A DNA stretch of 64,000 bases from Methylobacterium mesophilicum (GTDB lineage Bacteria > Pseudomonadota > Alphaproteobacteria > Rhizobiales > Beijerinckiaceae), in the NCBI RefSeq assembly GCF_022179445.1, contig NZ_BPQU01000001.1, positions 124,001 to 188,000 on the forward strand, written 5' to 3'. Below are positions 8,219 to 16,806 of this stretch, piece by piece; the stretch's first letter is position 1, and each line of letters opens with the position of its first letter. The translations under genes were made by a program, and so were the position numbers. Under the pieces are notes generated by a model. The model was not told the DNA's origin, did no database searches, and saw only the letters and a program-made list of their open reading frames with translations.

Positions 8219-9499
8219 ATGGCCGAAACCACCCCGAGCAAGACCGACAACCTGCGCGCGAACGGATCGCGCCTGTGGGCCACGATCCTGGAGACGGCGA
8301 CGTTCGGCAGCACGCCGGCCGGCGGCATCAATCGCCTGACCCTGTCGCCCGAGGATGGCTGCGTGCGCGACTGGTTCCGGGAAGCCTGCGAGACGGCTGG
8401 CCTCACGGTCTCGGTCGATGCGCTCGGGACCCAGTACGCCGTGCGGCCGGGGCGGGACATGAGCCGCGCGCCGATCGCGTTCGGCTCCCATCTCGACACC
8501 CAGCCGACCGGCGGCAAGTTCGACGGCGTGCTCGGCGTCCTGGCCGGGCTGGAGGTGATGCGCAGCCTGAACGATGCCGGGATCGAGACCGATGCACCCT
8601 TGATGGTGGTCAACTGGACCAACGAGGAGGGCTCACGCTTCGCCCCCGCCATGATGGCCTCGGCCGCCTATGCGGGCGATTTCACGACGGACGAGATCCT
8701 GGCCAAGCGCGACGCGGCCGGCGTCACCGTCGCCGAAGCCCTCGAATCGATCGGCTATCGAGGCGGAGAAGCCGTCGGCGCCCGCGAGATCGGCGCCTTC
8801 GTGGAATTGCATATCGAGCAGGGGCCGATCCTGGAGGCCGAGGGCAAGACCATCGGGGTGGTCGAGGGTGGCCAGGGCATCATGTGGTTCGACGGGCGGA
8901 TCACCGGCTTCGAGAGCCACGCCGGAACCACGCCGATGCCACGTCGCCGGGACGCGCTGCTGGCGCTGTCCGAGTTCGCGCTGGCGGCGGAGCGGATCGC
9001 CCTGGCCCATGCGCCCACCGCGGTGGCCACGATCGGTGAGGCCGTGATCCTGGCCCCTTCGCGCAACGTCGTGCCGGGGCGGGTCGCCTTCACGGTCGAC
9101 GTGCGCGATCCCCGATCCCCGACCCTCGACGCCATGGAGGCGAGCCTGCGCGAGGCCGCCACCGAGATCGCCGAGCGACGCCGGCTGGAGATCGCCCTGA
9201 CCCGGATCTGGCGCAAGGAACCGGTGCCGTTCGATCCGGCGATCGTGGCCGCGGTCGATGCCGCCGCCGAGAGCCTTGGGCATCCCCGGCGTCGCATCAT
9301 CTCGGGGGCCGGGCACGACGCCTGCAACCTCGCCGCCAAGGTGCCCACCGCGATGATCTTCGTGCCGTGCAAGGACGGCGTGAGCCACAACGAATCGGAA
9401 TCCGCCACGCCGGGCGATTGCGCTGCCGGCGCCGACGTCCTGTTGCAGACGGTGCTGCGCCTCGCCAACGCGCCCCGGACGAACCAGACCGCGCGATGA
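8219..9499 (+). CDS. M20-family hydantoinase/carbamoylase-type amidohydrolase (N-carbamoyl amino acid hydrolase)
   Basis: A 426-residue binuclear-metal amidohydrolase of peptidase family M20. The metal-binding and catalytic motifs are present: GSHLDTQPTGGKFDG near residue 88, NWTNEEGSRFAPAM near residue 130, ELHIEQGPILEAEG near residue 198, and HDACNLA plus SHNESE near the C-terminus. These enzymes remove carbamoyl groups from N-carbamoyl amino acids (beta-ureidopropionase, L-carbamoylase) or act on allantoate. Substrate cannot be fixed from sequence. The stop overlaps the start of a homologous second gene (ATGA), so they should be co-translated. The ATG at 8219 is preferred over upstream frame-open starts because the family N-terminus starts there. 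Confidence 0.83.
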   Translation: MAETTPSKTDNLRANGSRLWATILETATFGSTPAGGINRLTLSPEDGCVRDWFREACETAGLTVSVDALGTQYAVRPGRDMSRAPIAFGSHLDTQPTGGKFDGVLGVLAGLEVMRSLNDAGIETDAPLMVVNWTNEEGSRFAPAMMASAAYAGDFTTDEILAKRDAAGVTVAEALESIGYRGGEAVGAREIGAFVELHIEQGPILEAEGKTIGVVEGGQGIMWFDGRITGFESHAGTTPMPRRRDALLALSEFALAAERIALAHAPTAVATIGEAVILAPSRNVVPGRVAFTVDVRDPRSPTLDAMEASLREAATEIAERRRLEIALTRIWRKEPVPFDPAIVAAVDAAAESLGHPRRRIISGAGHDACNLAAKVPTAMIFVPCKDGVSHNESESATPGDCAAGADVLLQTVLRLANAPRTNQTAR

Positions 9500-10731
9500 T
9501 CTTCGCCCCGCGCATCCAGGACCGCCTCGACGCGCTGGCAGCGATCACCGCCGAGCCCGGCGCCATCACCCGCCTCTACCTGACGCCCGAGCAGGCGCAG
9601 GCCGAGGCGCTGGTGGCGGGATGGATGCGCGAGGCCGGCCTGACCGTGCGGTACGATGCCGTCGGCAACCTGATCGGCCGCCTCGAAGGCCCAGAGCCGG
9701 GCGGGCCGGCTGTCGTCATCGGGTCGCATCTGGATACGGTCCGCAATGCCGGTCGCTACGACGGGCCGCTCGGTGTGATCACCGGGATCGCCTGCGTCGA
9801 AGCGCTGGCCCGCGACGGCACCCGCCTGCCGCACGCCCTGGAGGTGGTGGCCTTCGCCGACGAGGAGGGCGTCCGCTTCGCCGCAACCCTGATCGGCAGC
9901 CGCGCCTTCGCGGGCCATCTCGACCCGGCCGTGCTCAATGCCGCGGATGCGGATGGGATCACCCTCGCTGCGGCGTTGCGGACGTCCGGGCTCGACCCGG
10001 CGGCGATCGCCACGGCGGCGCGTCGTCCGGACGCGATTCTCGGCTACCTCGAATTGCATATCGAGCAGGGTCCGATGCTCGAGAAGGCCGGCCTGCCGGT
10101 GGGCGTCGTGACCGCGATCTCCGGCGCCAGCCGCCTGGAGTTCACCTTGATCGGCGAGGCCGGCCATGCCGGCACGGTCGCCATGGGCGAGCGGCGCGAT
10201 GCCTTGGCGGGCGCCGCGGAATGCGTGCTCGCCGTGGAAGCAAGATGCCGCGCCGAGCAGCATCTGGTCGGCACCGTCGGCCGGATGTCGGCCGAACCGG
10301 GCGTGGGGAACACGATATCCGGGCGGGTGCGGTTCACGCTCGACCTTCGCGCGCCCGACGACGCCCAGCGCCTCGCCGCGCTCGCCGACATCCAGGCGGC
10401 TTTCAACAGCATTGCGGCGCGCCGCAACCTCGATCTCGGCGTCAGCCTCCTGCATGAGGCAGGGGCGGTGCCATGCGATCCCGGTCTGACCGCGCTGATC
10501 CGGGACGCCATCGCGGCCGAGAGCCTGCCCGTCGTCGCCATGCCGAGCGGCGCCGGACATGACGGCATGGCGGTGGCGGCGATCGCGCCGATCGCCATGG
10601 TGTTCGTGCGTTGCCGCGGCGGAATCAGCCACAACCCCGCGGAATTCGCGAGCCTACCCGACATCGAGGCCGGGGCGCGGGTGCTGTTCCGAGCGCTCAA
10701 GGCATTTTGGGCGTCACGGCGCGGAGCCTGA
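9496..10731 (+). CDS. M20-family allantoate amidohydrolase-like enzyme
   Basis: A 411-residue homologue of the preceding protein with the same motif order: IGSHLDTVRNAGRYDG near residue 76, AFADEEGVRF near residue 120, ELHIEQGPMLEKAG near residue 186, AGHAGTVAMGERRDA near residue 220, SGAGHDGMA and SHNPAEFAS near the end. Allantoate amidohydrolase (AllC) converts allantoate to ureidoglycine and ammonia in purine degradation, and this protein resembles that branch more than its neighbour does. Start and stop overlap (ATGA at 9496-9499) with the upstream gene, so the two were probably selected as a pair. No uricase, allantoinase or transporter gene is adjacent. Confidence 0.78.
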   Translation: MIFAPRIQDRLDALAAITAEPGAITRLYLTPEQAQAEALVAGWMREAGLTVRYDAVGNLIGRLEGPEPGGPAVVIGSHLDTVRNAGRYDGPLGVITGIACVEALARDGTRLPHALEVVAFADEEGVRFAATLIGSRAFAGHLDPAVLNAADADGITLAAALRTSGLDPAAIATAARRPDAILGYLELHIEQGPMLEKAGLPVGVVTAISGASRLEFTLIGEAGHAGTVAMGERRDALAGAAECVLAVEARCRAEQHLVGTVGRMSAEPGVGNTISGRVRFTLDLRAPDDAQRLAALADIQAAFNSIAARRNLDLGVSLLHEAGAVPCDPGLTALIRDAIAAESLPVVAMPSGAGHDGMAVAAIAPIAMVFVRCRGGISHNPAEFASLPDIEAGARVLFRALKAFWASRRGA

Positions 10732-10784
10732 ACGGCCCGCACGGACCGGGTGTACGCCGCCAGAAAATCCCGTACAGACGCGCC

Positions 10785-12068
10785 ATGAGCGCGCGATCCC
10801 ATCGCGACGCGAGGGGCCGGCCGCTGATCGCGGTGACGGGCATCGGCGTCGTCTCCTCCCTCGGTCAGGGTCAAGCCGACACCTGGACGGCCCTCTGTGC
10901 CGGCCGGTCTGGCATCCATGCCATCGCCCGGTTCTCCACCGAGGGTCTGCGCACCCGCATCGCCGGCACCGTCGATTTCCTCGATACCGATCCGCTGATC
11001 GCCCCGCTCCTGTCCGAACGCTTTGCCGCCGAGGCCGCCCAGGAGGCGGTCGCGCAGGCCGGCATCGGCACGAAGGGTGATTTCCCGGGGGCTCTGTTCA
11101 TCGCGGTCCCGCCCGTCGAGATGGAATGGCCGCAGCGCCAGGCGCTCGCTGAGGCCGCCGGCGGCGAAGGCGCGGTCGATTACGCCGGGTTGCTTCGGGC
11201 CGCTGCGACCCGGCGCTTCGACGATTGGCACGACCTGTTCATCTTCGGCACCGTGGCCGACCGCATCGCCGACCGGTTCGGCACCAAGGGCTCGCCGATC
11301 TCGCTCTCCACCGCCTGCTCGTCCGGGGCCACCGCGATCCAGCTCGGCGTCGAGGCGATACGCCGGGGCGAGACCGCCGCGGCGCTCTGCATCGGCACCG
11401 ACGGCTCCGTGAACCCGGAATCGCTGATCCGGTTCTCGCTGCTCTCGGCGCTCTCCACGCGCAACGACGTGCCCGAGGAGGCCTCGAAGCCGTTCTCGAA
11501 GGATCGCGATGGCTTCGTGATGGGGGAGGGCGCGGCCGCCCTGGTCCTCGAGGATGCCGAGGCCGCCATCGCCCGGGGCGCCAGGATCCTCGGCTACGTG
11601 CTCGGTTGCGGCGAGAAGGGCGACGGCTTTCATCGCACCCGCTCCAGTCCAGATGGCGCGCCGGTCATCGCGGCGATCCGGGCCAGCCTCGACGATGCCG
11701 GGCTGGCTCCGGACGCGGTCGACACGGTCAACGCGCACGGCACCTCGACACCCGAGAACGACAAGATGGAGGCTTTCGGGCTCGCGGCTGTATTCGGCTC
11801 CCGCGCCCCGTCCCTGCCCGTGACCTCCAACAAGTCGATGATCGGCCACACGCTGACCGCAGCCGGTGCCATCGAGGCGGCGGTCTCGCTGCTGACGATC
11901 CAGCACGGCCGCATCCCGCCGACCATCAACCACCGGGTGGCGGATCCGGCGATCGGCCTCGATGTGGTGGAGACCGCCCGGGACCTGCCGGTGCGGACGG
12001 TGCTGTCGAACTCATTCGGATTTGGCGGCCAGAACACCTGTCTGGTCCTCGGGGCTGAACCGGCGTGA
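10785..12068 (+). CDS. fabF1XL: beta-ketoacyl-ACP synthase, FabF1-XL type (very-long-chain lipid A acyl synthesis)
   Basis: A 427-residue thiolase-fold condensing enzyme with the full KAS II-type triad: Cys178 in STACSSG, His318 in NAHGTSTPENDKME and His355 in SNKSMIGHT. The N-terminus (PLIAVTGIGVVSSLGQG, SGIHAIARFSTEGL, RIAGTVDF) and HRTRSSPDG match my memory of rhizobial FabF1-XL, which elongates the 27-hydroxyoctacosanoyl chain on AcpXL. The downstream Adh2-XL and LpxXL homologues give strong contextual support. The ATG at 10785 gives the same length as the rhizobial protein. The stop overlaps the GTG start of the next gene by four bases. Confidence 0.85.
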   Translation: MSARSHRDARGRPLIAVTGIGVVSSLGQGQADTWTALCAGRSGIHAIARFSTEGLRTRIAGTVDFLDTDPLIAPLLSERFAAEAAQEAVAQAGIGTKGDFPGALFIAVPPVEMEWPQRQALAEAAGGEGAVDYAGLLRAAATRRFDDWHDLFIFGTVADRIADRFGTKGSPISLSTACSSGATAIQLGVEAIRRGETAAALCIGTDGSVNPESLIRFSLLSALSTRNDVPEEASKPFSKDRDGFVMGEGAAALVLEDAEAAIARGARILGYVLGCGEKGDGFHRTRSSPDGAPVIAAIRASLDDAGLAPDAVDTVNAHGTSTPENDKMEAFGLAAVFGSRAPSLPVTSNKSMIGHTLTAAGAIEAAVSLLTIQHGRIPPTINHRVADPAIGLDVVETARDLPVRTVLSNSFGFGGQNTCLVLGAEPA

Positions 12069-12832
12069 GCGGCGGTGCCGAAGGGCGGCGCGTGCTCGTC
12101 ACCGGCGGCGCGTCGGGGGTCGGCCTGGCGATCGTGCGGGCGCTGGCACGCGCCGGGCACGCCGTCGATTTCACTTATCGGTCCTCGACCGAGGCAGCCG
12201 AGGCGTTGCTCACCGAGCTGCGCGAAGCGCATCCGGACCGCACGTTCACCGGCCATGCCTTGGACCTTGCCGACAAGGCCGCCCTCGAGAGCTTCTGCGA
12301 GGCCGCCGAGGCCACGGCCTATCATGGCCTCGTCCACAATGCCGGTCAGGCCAGCGACGCCCTGGCGGCGATGTTCGACCAGGAGCGGGCCGAGGCGGCC
12401 ATGCAGGTCAACTTCTTTTCCCTGACGCGGATCGCCAAGGCGCTGATGCGCGAGATGATCCGTGCCCGGGCGGGCCGCGTCATCGCCATCGGTTCTGTGG
12501 CCGCCCTGCGGGGCAATGCCGGCAACGCGGCCTACGCGGCCAGCAAGGGCGCGCTGATCGCCTATTGCCGCACGCTTGCGATCGAGACCGCCAAGCGCGG
12601 GGTCACGGTCAACGTCATCGCGCCGGGCTTCGTCGACACTGCCATGATGGCGCGCTACGCCGCGCACCGCGCCGGGATGGAGCGCCAGATCCCCGCCGGC
12701 CGGTTCGCCCGCCCCGACGATGTCGCCGCCCTGGCTGCGTTCCTCGTGGGCGACGGGGCCGCTTACATCACCGGAACGGTCTTGCCGGTGGACGGCGGTC
12801 TCACCGCGATGATGGGCGTCCACCGCGCCTGA
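12065..12832 (+). CDS. SDR-family 3-oxoacyl-ACP reductase-like protein
   Basis: A 255-residue classical short-chain dehydrogenase. The NAD(P) motif TGGASGVG is at about residue 14, LVHNAG near residue 90, a catalytic Ser in IGSVAALRG near 140 and the catalytic pair in YAASKG near 156. The C-terminal ITGTVLPVDGG is typical of FabG-like enzymes. It starts with a GTG that overlaps the upstream fabF stop (GTGA), so the two products are likely made together and act in sequence on the same acyl-ACP: condensation, then ketoreduction. The rhizobial long-chain operon has no SDR here, so this is a lineage-specific arrangement. FabG activity is inferred. Confidence 0.8.
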   Translation: MSGGAEGRRVLVTGGASGVGLAIVRALARAGHAVDFTYRSSTEAAEALLTELREAHPDRTFTGHALDLADKAALESFCEAAEATAYHGLVHNAGQASDALAAMFDQERAEAAMQVNFFSLTRIAKALMREMIRARAGRVIAIGSVAALRGNAGNAAYAASKGALIAYCRTLAIETAKRGVTVNVIAPGFVDTAMMARYAAHRAGMERQIPAGRFARPDDVAALAAFLVGDGAAYITGTVLPVDGGLTAMMGVHRA

Positions 12833-12943
12833 TTTCGTTTCCGATTGCGTGTCTCCAATGGCGGCTCGCGGCTTTCGCCGCCGCCGTGGTAAGTCCGACG
12901 CTTGGAATTCCCCTTACACGCGCGATGCTTTAGCGACCTCCCG

Positions 12944-13234
12944 ATGCGCGCCCGCCTCGCCTTCCTCGCCGGACTTTGCCTCGCGGCTCCCCTCGTCCCG
13001 GGCCGTGCCGGCGCCGAACCGGAATCGTACCGGATCTCGGGGCTTTCCCCCGGCGAATCGCTCTCGATCCGCGCCGAGCCGGATGCCGCGGCCGAGCAGG
13101 TCGGCGAGATCCGCACCCGTGCCCTGGTCTTCGGCTGCACCGCCGATACGCCGAGCCGGGCCACGTGGTGCCGGGTCAAGGCCGGGCGAATCGTGGGCTG
13201 GGCACGGCGGCGTTATCTCGCGCCGGAACGATGA
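12944..13234 (+). CDS. exported SH3-like domain protein
   Basis: A 96-residue protein with a signal peptide (MRARLAFLAGLCLAAPLVPGRAGA) followed by one bacterial SH3-like domain. ISGLSPGESLSIRAEPDAAAEQVGEI is the usual LNVRSGPS-type strand, and ATWCRVKAGRIVGWARRRYL is the WxxV..G..GWV..xYL ending. Two cysteines (GCTADT and TWCRV) may form a disulfide. Such domains bind peptidoglycan or envelope polymers. It lies inside the lipid A acyl operon and its stop overlaps the adh2XL start (ATGA at 13231-13234), so it is co-expressed with that pathway. A role at the envelope is inferred only. Confidence 0.7.
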   Translation: MRARLAFLAGLCLAAPLVPGRAGAEPESYRISGLSPGESLSIRAEPDAAAEQVGEIRTRALVFGCTADTPSRATWCRVKAGRIVGWARRRYLAPER

Positions 13235-14265
13235 AAGACGATATGCGAGCCCTCCAGCTATTCGGCGACCGCGACCTACGCCTGACCGAGGTCGAGGCCC
13301 CCGCCGCGCCGGGGCCCGGCGACGTGCAGATCCGTATCCGCGCGGTGGGCCTCAACTTCATCGACGTCTGGGGCTTTCGCGGCATGGCGTTCGCCAAGCG
13401 CAAGATGCCGCTCATCGTCGGCGCCGAGGCGGCCGGCGTGGTGGAAGCGGTTGGCGCTGGCGTCACCTCTGTCGCGTCCGGTGATCGGGTCGTGCCCTAC
13501 GGGGCGATGACCTGCGGGGACTGCCGGGCCTGCCGGGAGGGCCGCGATAACCTCTGCGAGGATGTCTCCGGCGTGATGGGCTTCCACGTCGACGGCTTCG
13601 CGCGCGAATTGGTGACTCTGCCGGCCCGCCTGGTCGTGAAGGTGCCGGATGGCGTCAGCGACACCGACGCAGCCTGTGCGGGCATCGCCTTCGGCACCGT
13701 CCAGCACATGCTGTTCGACAATGCCCGCCTGGAGCCGGGCGAGAGCGTACTGGTCCATGCCGGCGGCTCCGGCATCGGAACCGCGGCGATCCGCATGGCC
13801 AAGGCGATCGGCTGCACCGTCTACACCACGGTCGGCGACGACGAGAAGGGTCGGAAGGCGGCGGAGCTTGGGGCCGACCACGTCATCAACTATCGCACCG
13901 AGCGGTTCGAGGGCGAGGTCCGGCGGCTGACCAAGCGCAAGGGCGTCGATGTGGTGTTCGAGCATGTCGGCGCCGACACCTGGAACGGCTCGCTGCTCTG
14001 CCTGAAGCGCGGCGGCCGGCTGGTGACCTGCGGCTCGACCTCCGGCGTCTCGGCCACCATGAATCTGATGCAGCTGTTCCAGCAGCAATACCGCATCACC
14101 GGTTCGTTCGGCTGCTCGCTGGCGAATATCGCGCAGGCCCTCGACAAGATGGCGCAGGGTATCCGCCCGGTGGTCGATACGGTCTACCCGCTCGGCGACT
14201 TCGCCCAGGGGCTGGAGCGGCTCGAATCCCGCAAGGTGTTCGGAAAGATCCTCGTTAGCCTCTAA
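13231..14265 (+). CDS. adh2XL: zinc-type alcohol dehydrogenase / quinone reductase, Adh2-XL type
   Basis: A 344-residue medium-chain dehydrogenase. The N-terminal GroES-like domain holds GMAFAKRKMPLIVGAEAAGVVEAVG near residue 45 and a structural zinc cluster CGDCRACREGRDNLC near residue 95. The Rossmann domain has VHAGGSGIGTAAI near residue 178. The MAFAKRKMPL and LFDNARLEPGES segments match rhizobial Adh2-XL in the acpXL-lpxXL operon, thought to act in forming or oxidising the omega-1 hydroxyl of the long acyl chain. The start at 13231 overlaps the SH3-protein stop; Met at 13243 (MRALQLF) is an equally possible start and matches rhizobial proteins better. Confidence 0.83.
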   Translation: MKDDMRALQLFGDRDLRLTEVEAPAAPGPGDVQIRIRAVGLNFIDVWGFRGMAFAKRKMPLIVGAEAAGVVEAVGAGVTSVASGDRVVPYGAMTCGDCRACREGRDNLCEDVSGVMGFHVDGFARELVTLPARLVVKVPDGVSDTDAACAGIAFGTVQHMLFDNARLEPGESVLVHAGGSGIGTAAIRMAKAIGCTVYTTVGDDEKGRKAAELGADHVINYRTERFEGEVRRLTKRKGVDVVFEHVGADTWNGSLLCLKRGGRLVTCGSTSGVSATMNLMQLFQQQYRITGSFGCSLANIAQALDKMAQGIRPVVDTVYPLGDFAQGLERLESRKVFGKILVSL

Positions 14266-14447
14266 GGGTCGGCCCAGTCTCCCAGGATCTCATCTCGGAC
14301 GCCTTGGCAAATCCAGGCCTGCCATCGTCTCGAGAGGCGGCGGCCATCTTGCGGGGCGATGCGCTATCGCACCCCGTCGGACATGGTTTAAGCGTCGCCT
14401 TACACGCGAACTGCCGGGCCTGCCCGCATCGTGCCCGGGAAACCAAC

Positions 14448-15464
14448 GTGCTGCGCCTCGCCCTCATCCTCAGACGATCGTTCCCGCGGCTTGCCGGATT
14501 CGCCATGGTCCCGCTGATCCGCGCCCTGGTCTGGCTGGCCCGCGCCCTCGGCCCGGATCGCTCGACCGCGCTCGGCGCAGCGCTCCTGCGCACGGTCGGA
14601 CCGTGGCTGCCGGCGCATCGCACCGCCCTGGCGAACCTACGTGCGGCGTTTCCCGACATGCCGGAGGCGGAGCGGAAGCGCATCGCGCTGGAAGCCTGGG
14701 ACAATCTCGGGCGGACCGGCGCCGAATACGCCCACCTCGATTCACTGTTCGACTACGATCCCGACGCCGCCGGCACGATGCGCACGGAGGTCGCGGGGAT
14801 CGAGCACTTCGCGGCCCTGCGCGACGATGGCCGGCCCGGGCTGATCTTTTCCGCCCACCTCGGAAACTGGGAACTCCCGGCGATCTGCGCGGCCCGGTTC
14901 GGCCTGGACGCGACCGCCGTCTTCCGGCCGCCCAACAACCCGGCCGCGGCGCGCCTCGTGCAAGAGGTCCGCCGGCGTTCGATGGGGGGCCTGGCGGCTT
15001 CGACCCCTGGCGCCGTCTTCGCCATGCGGGACGTCGTCGAGAACGGCGGCCATCTCGGACAGCTGATCGACCAGCACTTCACCCGCGGCGTCGTGGTCGA
15101 CTTTCTCGGGCGGCCCTGTCTGGCCAACCCGCTGCTCGCCAAGCTCGTCCGGCACTACGACTGCCCGGTTCACGGCGTCCGGGTGATCCGCCTGCCGAAG
15201 GGCCGCTTCCGGCTCGAGCTGACGCCGCCGCTCGACCTGCCGCGCAACGCCGACGGGGTGATCGATGTGGCCGGCGCCATGCAGGCGATGACCGCGGTCG
15301 TGGATGGCTGGGTGCGCGAGCATCCCGGCCAGTGGCTCTGGATGCACCGTCGGTGGCGGCCGGACATGTTGCCTAAGGCGAGAAATCTCCCACATTCAGC
15401 TCAACCGATGGTAGAGGCCTCTCAAGCCAACGTGATTTCCCACACGGCGTCCCAACCGCTCTGA
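14448..15464 (+). CDS. lpxXL: lipid A very-long-chain acyltransferase LpxXL-like (lysophospholipid acyltransferase family)
   Basis: About 338 residues of the LpxL/HtrB acyltransferase superfamily. A hydrophobic N-terminal helix is followed by ANLRAAFPDMPEAE, EYAHLDSLFDYDP, the HX4D/E-type block in FSAHLGNWE near residue 140, FRPPNNP near 165 and QLIDQHFTRGVVVDF near 205. The ending WVREHPGQWLWMHRRWRP is the family's C-terminal hallmark. In rhizobia LpxXL transfers the C28 hydroxy acid from AcpXL to lipid A at the inner membrane. The GTG at 14448 is my choice because the membrane helix begins just after it; longer in-frame starts exist. About 30 residues follow the usual end and look unstructured. 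Confidence 0.8.
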   Translation: MLRLALILRRSFPRLAGFAMVPLIRALVWLARALGPDRSTALGAALLRTVGPWLPAHRTALANLRAAFPDMPEAERKRIALEAWDNLGRTGAEYAHLDSLFDYDPDAAGTMRTEVAGIEHFAALRDDGRPGLIFSAHLGNWELPAICAARFGLDATAVFRPPNNPAAARLVQEVRRRSMGGLAASTPGAVFAMRDVVENGGHLGQLIDQHFTRGVVVDFLGRPCLANPLLAKLVRHYDCPVHGVRVIRLPKGRFRLELTPPLDLPRNADGVIDVAGAMQAMTAVVDGWVREHPGQWLWMHRRWRPDMLPKARNLPHSAQPMVEASQANVISHTASQPL

Positions 15465-15471
15465 TGGATCG

Positions 15472-16245
15472 ATGACGCATCGGCACCGCGCCCGGACCAG
15501 GACCCGCGAAAGCCGCGCGCTGTGCGCTGCGGCGCTCCTGTGCGCGGTCTCGGCTTCGGCGCAGGCGCGGGCGGAGCCGGTCCGCGCCGTCGTAGAGCTG
15601 TTCACCAGCCAGGGCTGTGGCGCCTGCCGGAGCGCCGACCCCGTCATCCGTGACCTGGCGCGCCAGCCCGGCGTGGTCGCGCTCACCCTGCCGGTGACCT
15701 ACTGGGATTATCTCGGCTGGAAAGACACACTGGCGATGCGGCCTCTGACCGAACGTCAGCGCGCCTACGCCCGCGCCAGGGGCGCCCGTCAGGTATTCAC
15801 GCCGCAGATCGTGGTCGACGGCAGCGGCTTCGCGGTCGGATCCGATCGAGTAGCCCTCGAACGCTTGATGCGCGAGGCGACGCAGCACGGCGGACTGCCG
15901 ATCCCGGTCCGCGGCGAGATGCACGGAGACCGGATCACCGTCGAGGTCGGCGCCGCGCCGGACACCAGGACCGACACCCGCGGCGACGTCTGGCTCGTGC
16001 CTGTGCTGCGCAGCCGGGCCATCGCGATCCAGGGCGGGGAGAACGGCGGCCGGACGGCCACCTATGTCAACGTCGTGCGCGGCATGCAGCGTCTCGGCAC
16101 CTGGGCCGGCCAGCCGATCCGGTTCGACGTCCCCTGCACCATGGCGGAGATCGCCGAGGCCGACAGCTGGGTCGTTCTCGTCCAGAGCGCCGCCGAAGGT
16201 CGCCCGGGCCGTATCCTCGGCGCCGCCAAGGGCCCGGGCCTGTAG
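15472..16245 (+). CDS. DUF1223 thioredoxin-fold exported protein
   Basis: A 257-residue protein with a basic N-terminus and an Ala-rich signal segment, then VVELFTSQGCGACRSADPVIRDL near residue 41, the DUF1223 signature. The family usually reads CSSC; here it is CGAC, still a CxxC redox pair. LPVTYWDYLGWKDTLA and VFTPQIVVDGSGFAVGSDR are further family blocks. These proteins are probably periplasmic thiol-disulfide proteins, but their substrate is unknown. The gene starts 7 bases after the lpxXL stop and may ride on the lipid A operon. Confidence 0.83.
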   Translation: MTHRHRARTRTRESRALCAAALLCAVSASAQARAEPVRAVVELFTSQGCGACRSADPVIRDLARQPGVVALTLPVTYWDYLGWKDTLAMRPLTERQRAYARARGARQVFTPQIVVDGSGFAVGSDRVALERLMREATQHGGLPIPVRGEMHGDRITVEVGAAPDTRTDTRGDVWLVPVLRSRAIAIQGGENGGRTATYVNVVRGMQRLGTWAGQPIRFDVPCTMAEIAEADSWVVLVQSAAEGRPGRILGAAKGPGL

Positions 16246-16255
16246 CGCGCCCGTC

Positions 16256-16480
16256 CTACTTCTGCAGAGTGATTGGATCGATCGGGCGGCGGCCCTGCTG
16301 GCGGCGGCGCTCTTCCGAGGCCTGCGCCAGGGCGCCGAGCTTCTCATCCAGGCGCTCGGAGGATCGGCCGACCAGCCCGATGGTCCCGTCGAGGAGCCGG
16401 CTGGTCAAAGCCACGGTGCCGGTTACGCCGCCGACCACGACGGTCTTCGCGACGCGGCCGATCCAATTGAAGATGCGCAT
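16256..16480 (-). CDS. small basic hypothetical protein
   Basis: A 74-residue product starting MRIFNWIGRVAKTVVVGG, with an apolar, glycine-rich segment (about residues 8-35) that could lie in or on the membrane, then a charged helix (SSERLDEKLGALAQASEERRR). Third codon positions are almost all G or C, as in the neighbours, which supports real coding. It is convergent with the DUF1223 gene, 10 bases from its stop. I do not recognise a family. Confidence 0.55.
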   Translation of the reverse strand: MRIFNWIGRVAKTVVVGGVTGTVALTSRLLDGTIGLVGRSSERLDEKLGALAQASEERRRQQGRRPIDPITLQK

Positions 16481-16806
16481 TGTCGGTTTCGAGCTTTCCC
16501 GGATCTGGCGCCTGATGCGCCTTTCCGGCTTGAGATAGAGCGGACAGTTCGGTGCCCGATGCGACCGAAGGCGGCGTCACCCGCGCCTGATCGAACGGAA
16601 CCTTCCCGCCGTTCGGTCGCCGCCCGCATTGCCGACGATCCCACCGTTTCGATCACCGAACGGCGAGGCGCTCCCGTCGCTTGGAAGCCGGGCGCGATTG
16701 TCGCATACCCGGCGCTCGCGGTATCGAACCACCCCGGCGGCCGGCTCGTTGCATGGGCGAGGGCGTCTGCCGGATCGTGCGGACATCCGCCACCGAGTTT
16801 TCGGCC
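16481..16806. other. intergenic region between divergent genes
   Basis: A 326-base gap between the leftward small gene and the rightward DUF1194 gene. It should hold both promoters. The only structure I see is the pair GAACGGAACC and GCCGTTCGG, too loose to name. No RNA gene or convincing short gene is visible. Confidence 0.5.

Noticed and set aside
8755..10632. 625-codon open frame on the minus strand
   Set aside because: It is antisense to the two M20 amidohydrolase genes and has no recognisable domain.
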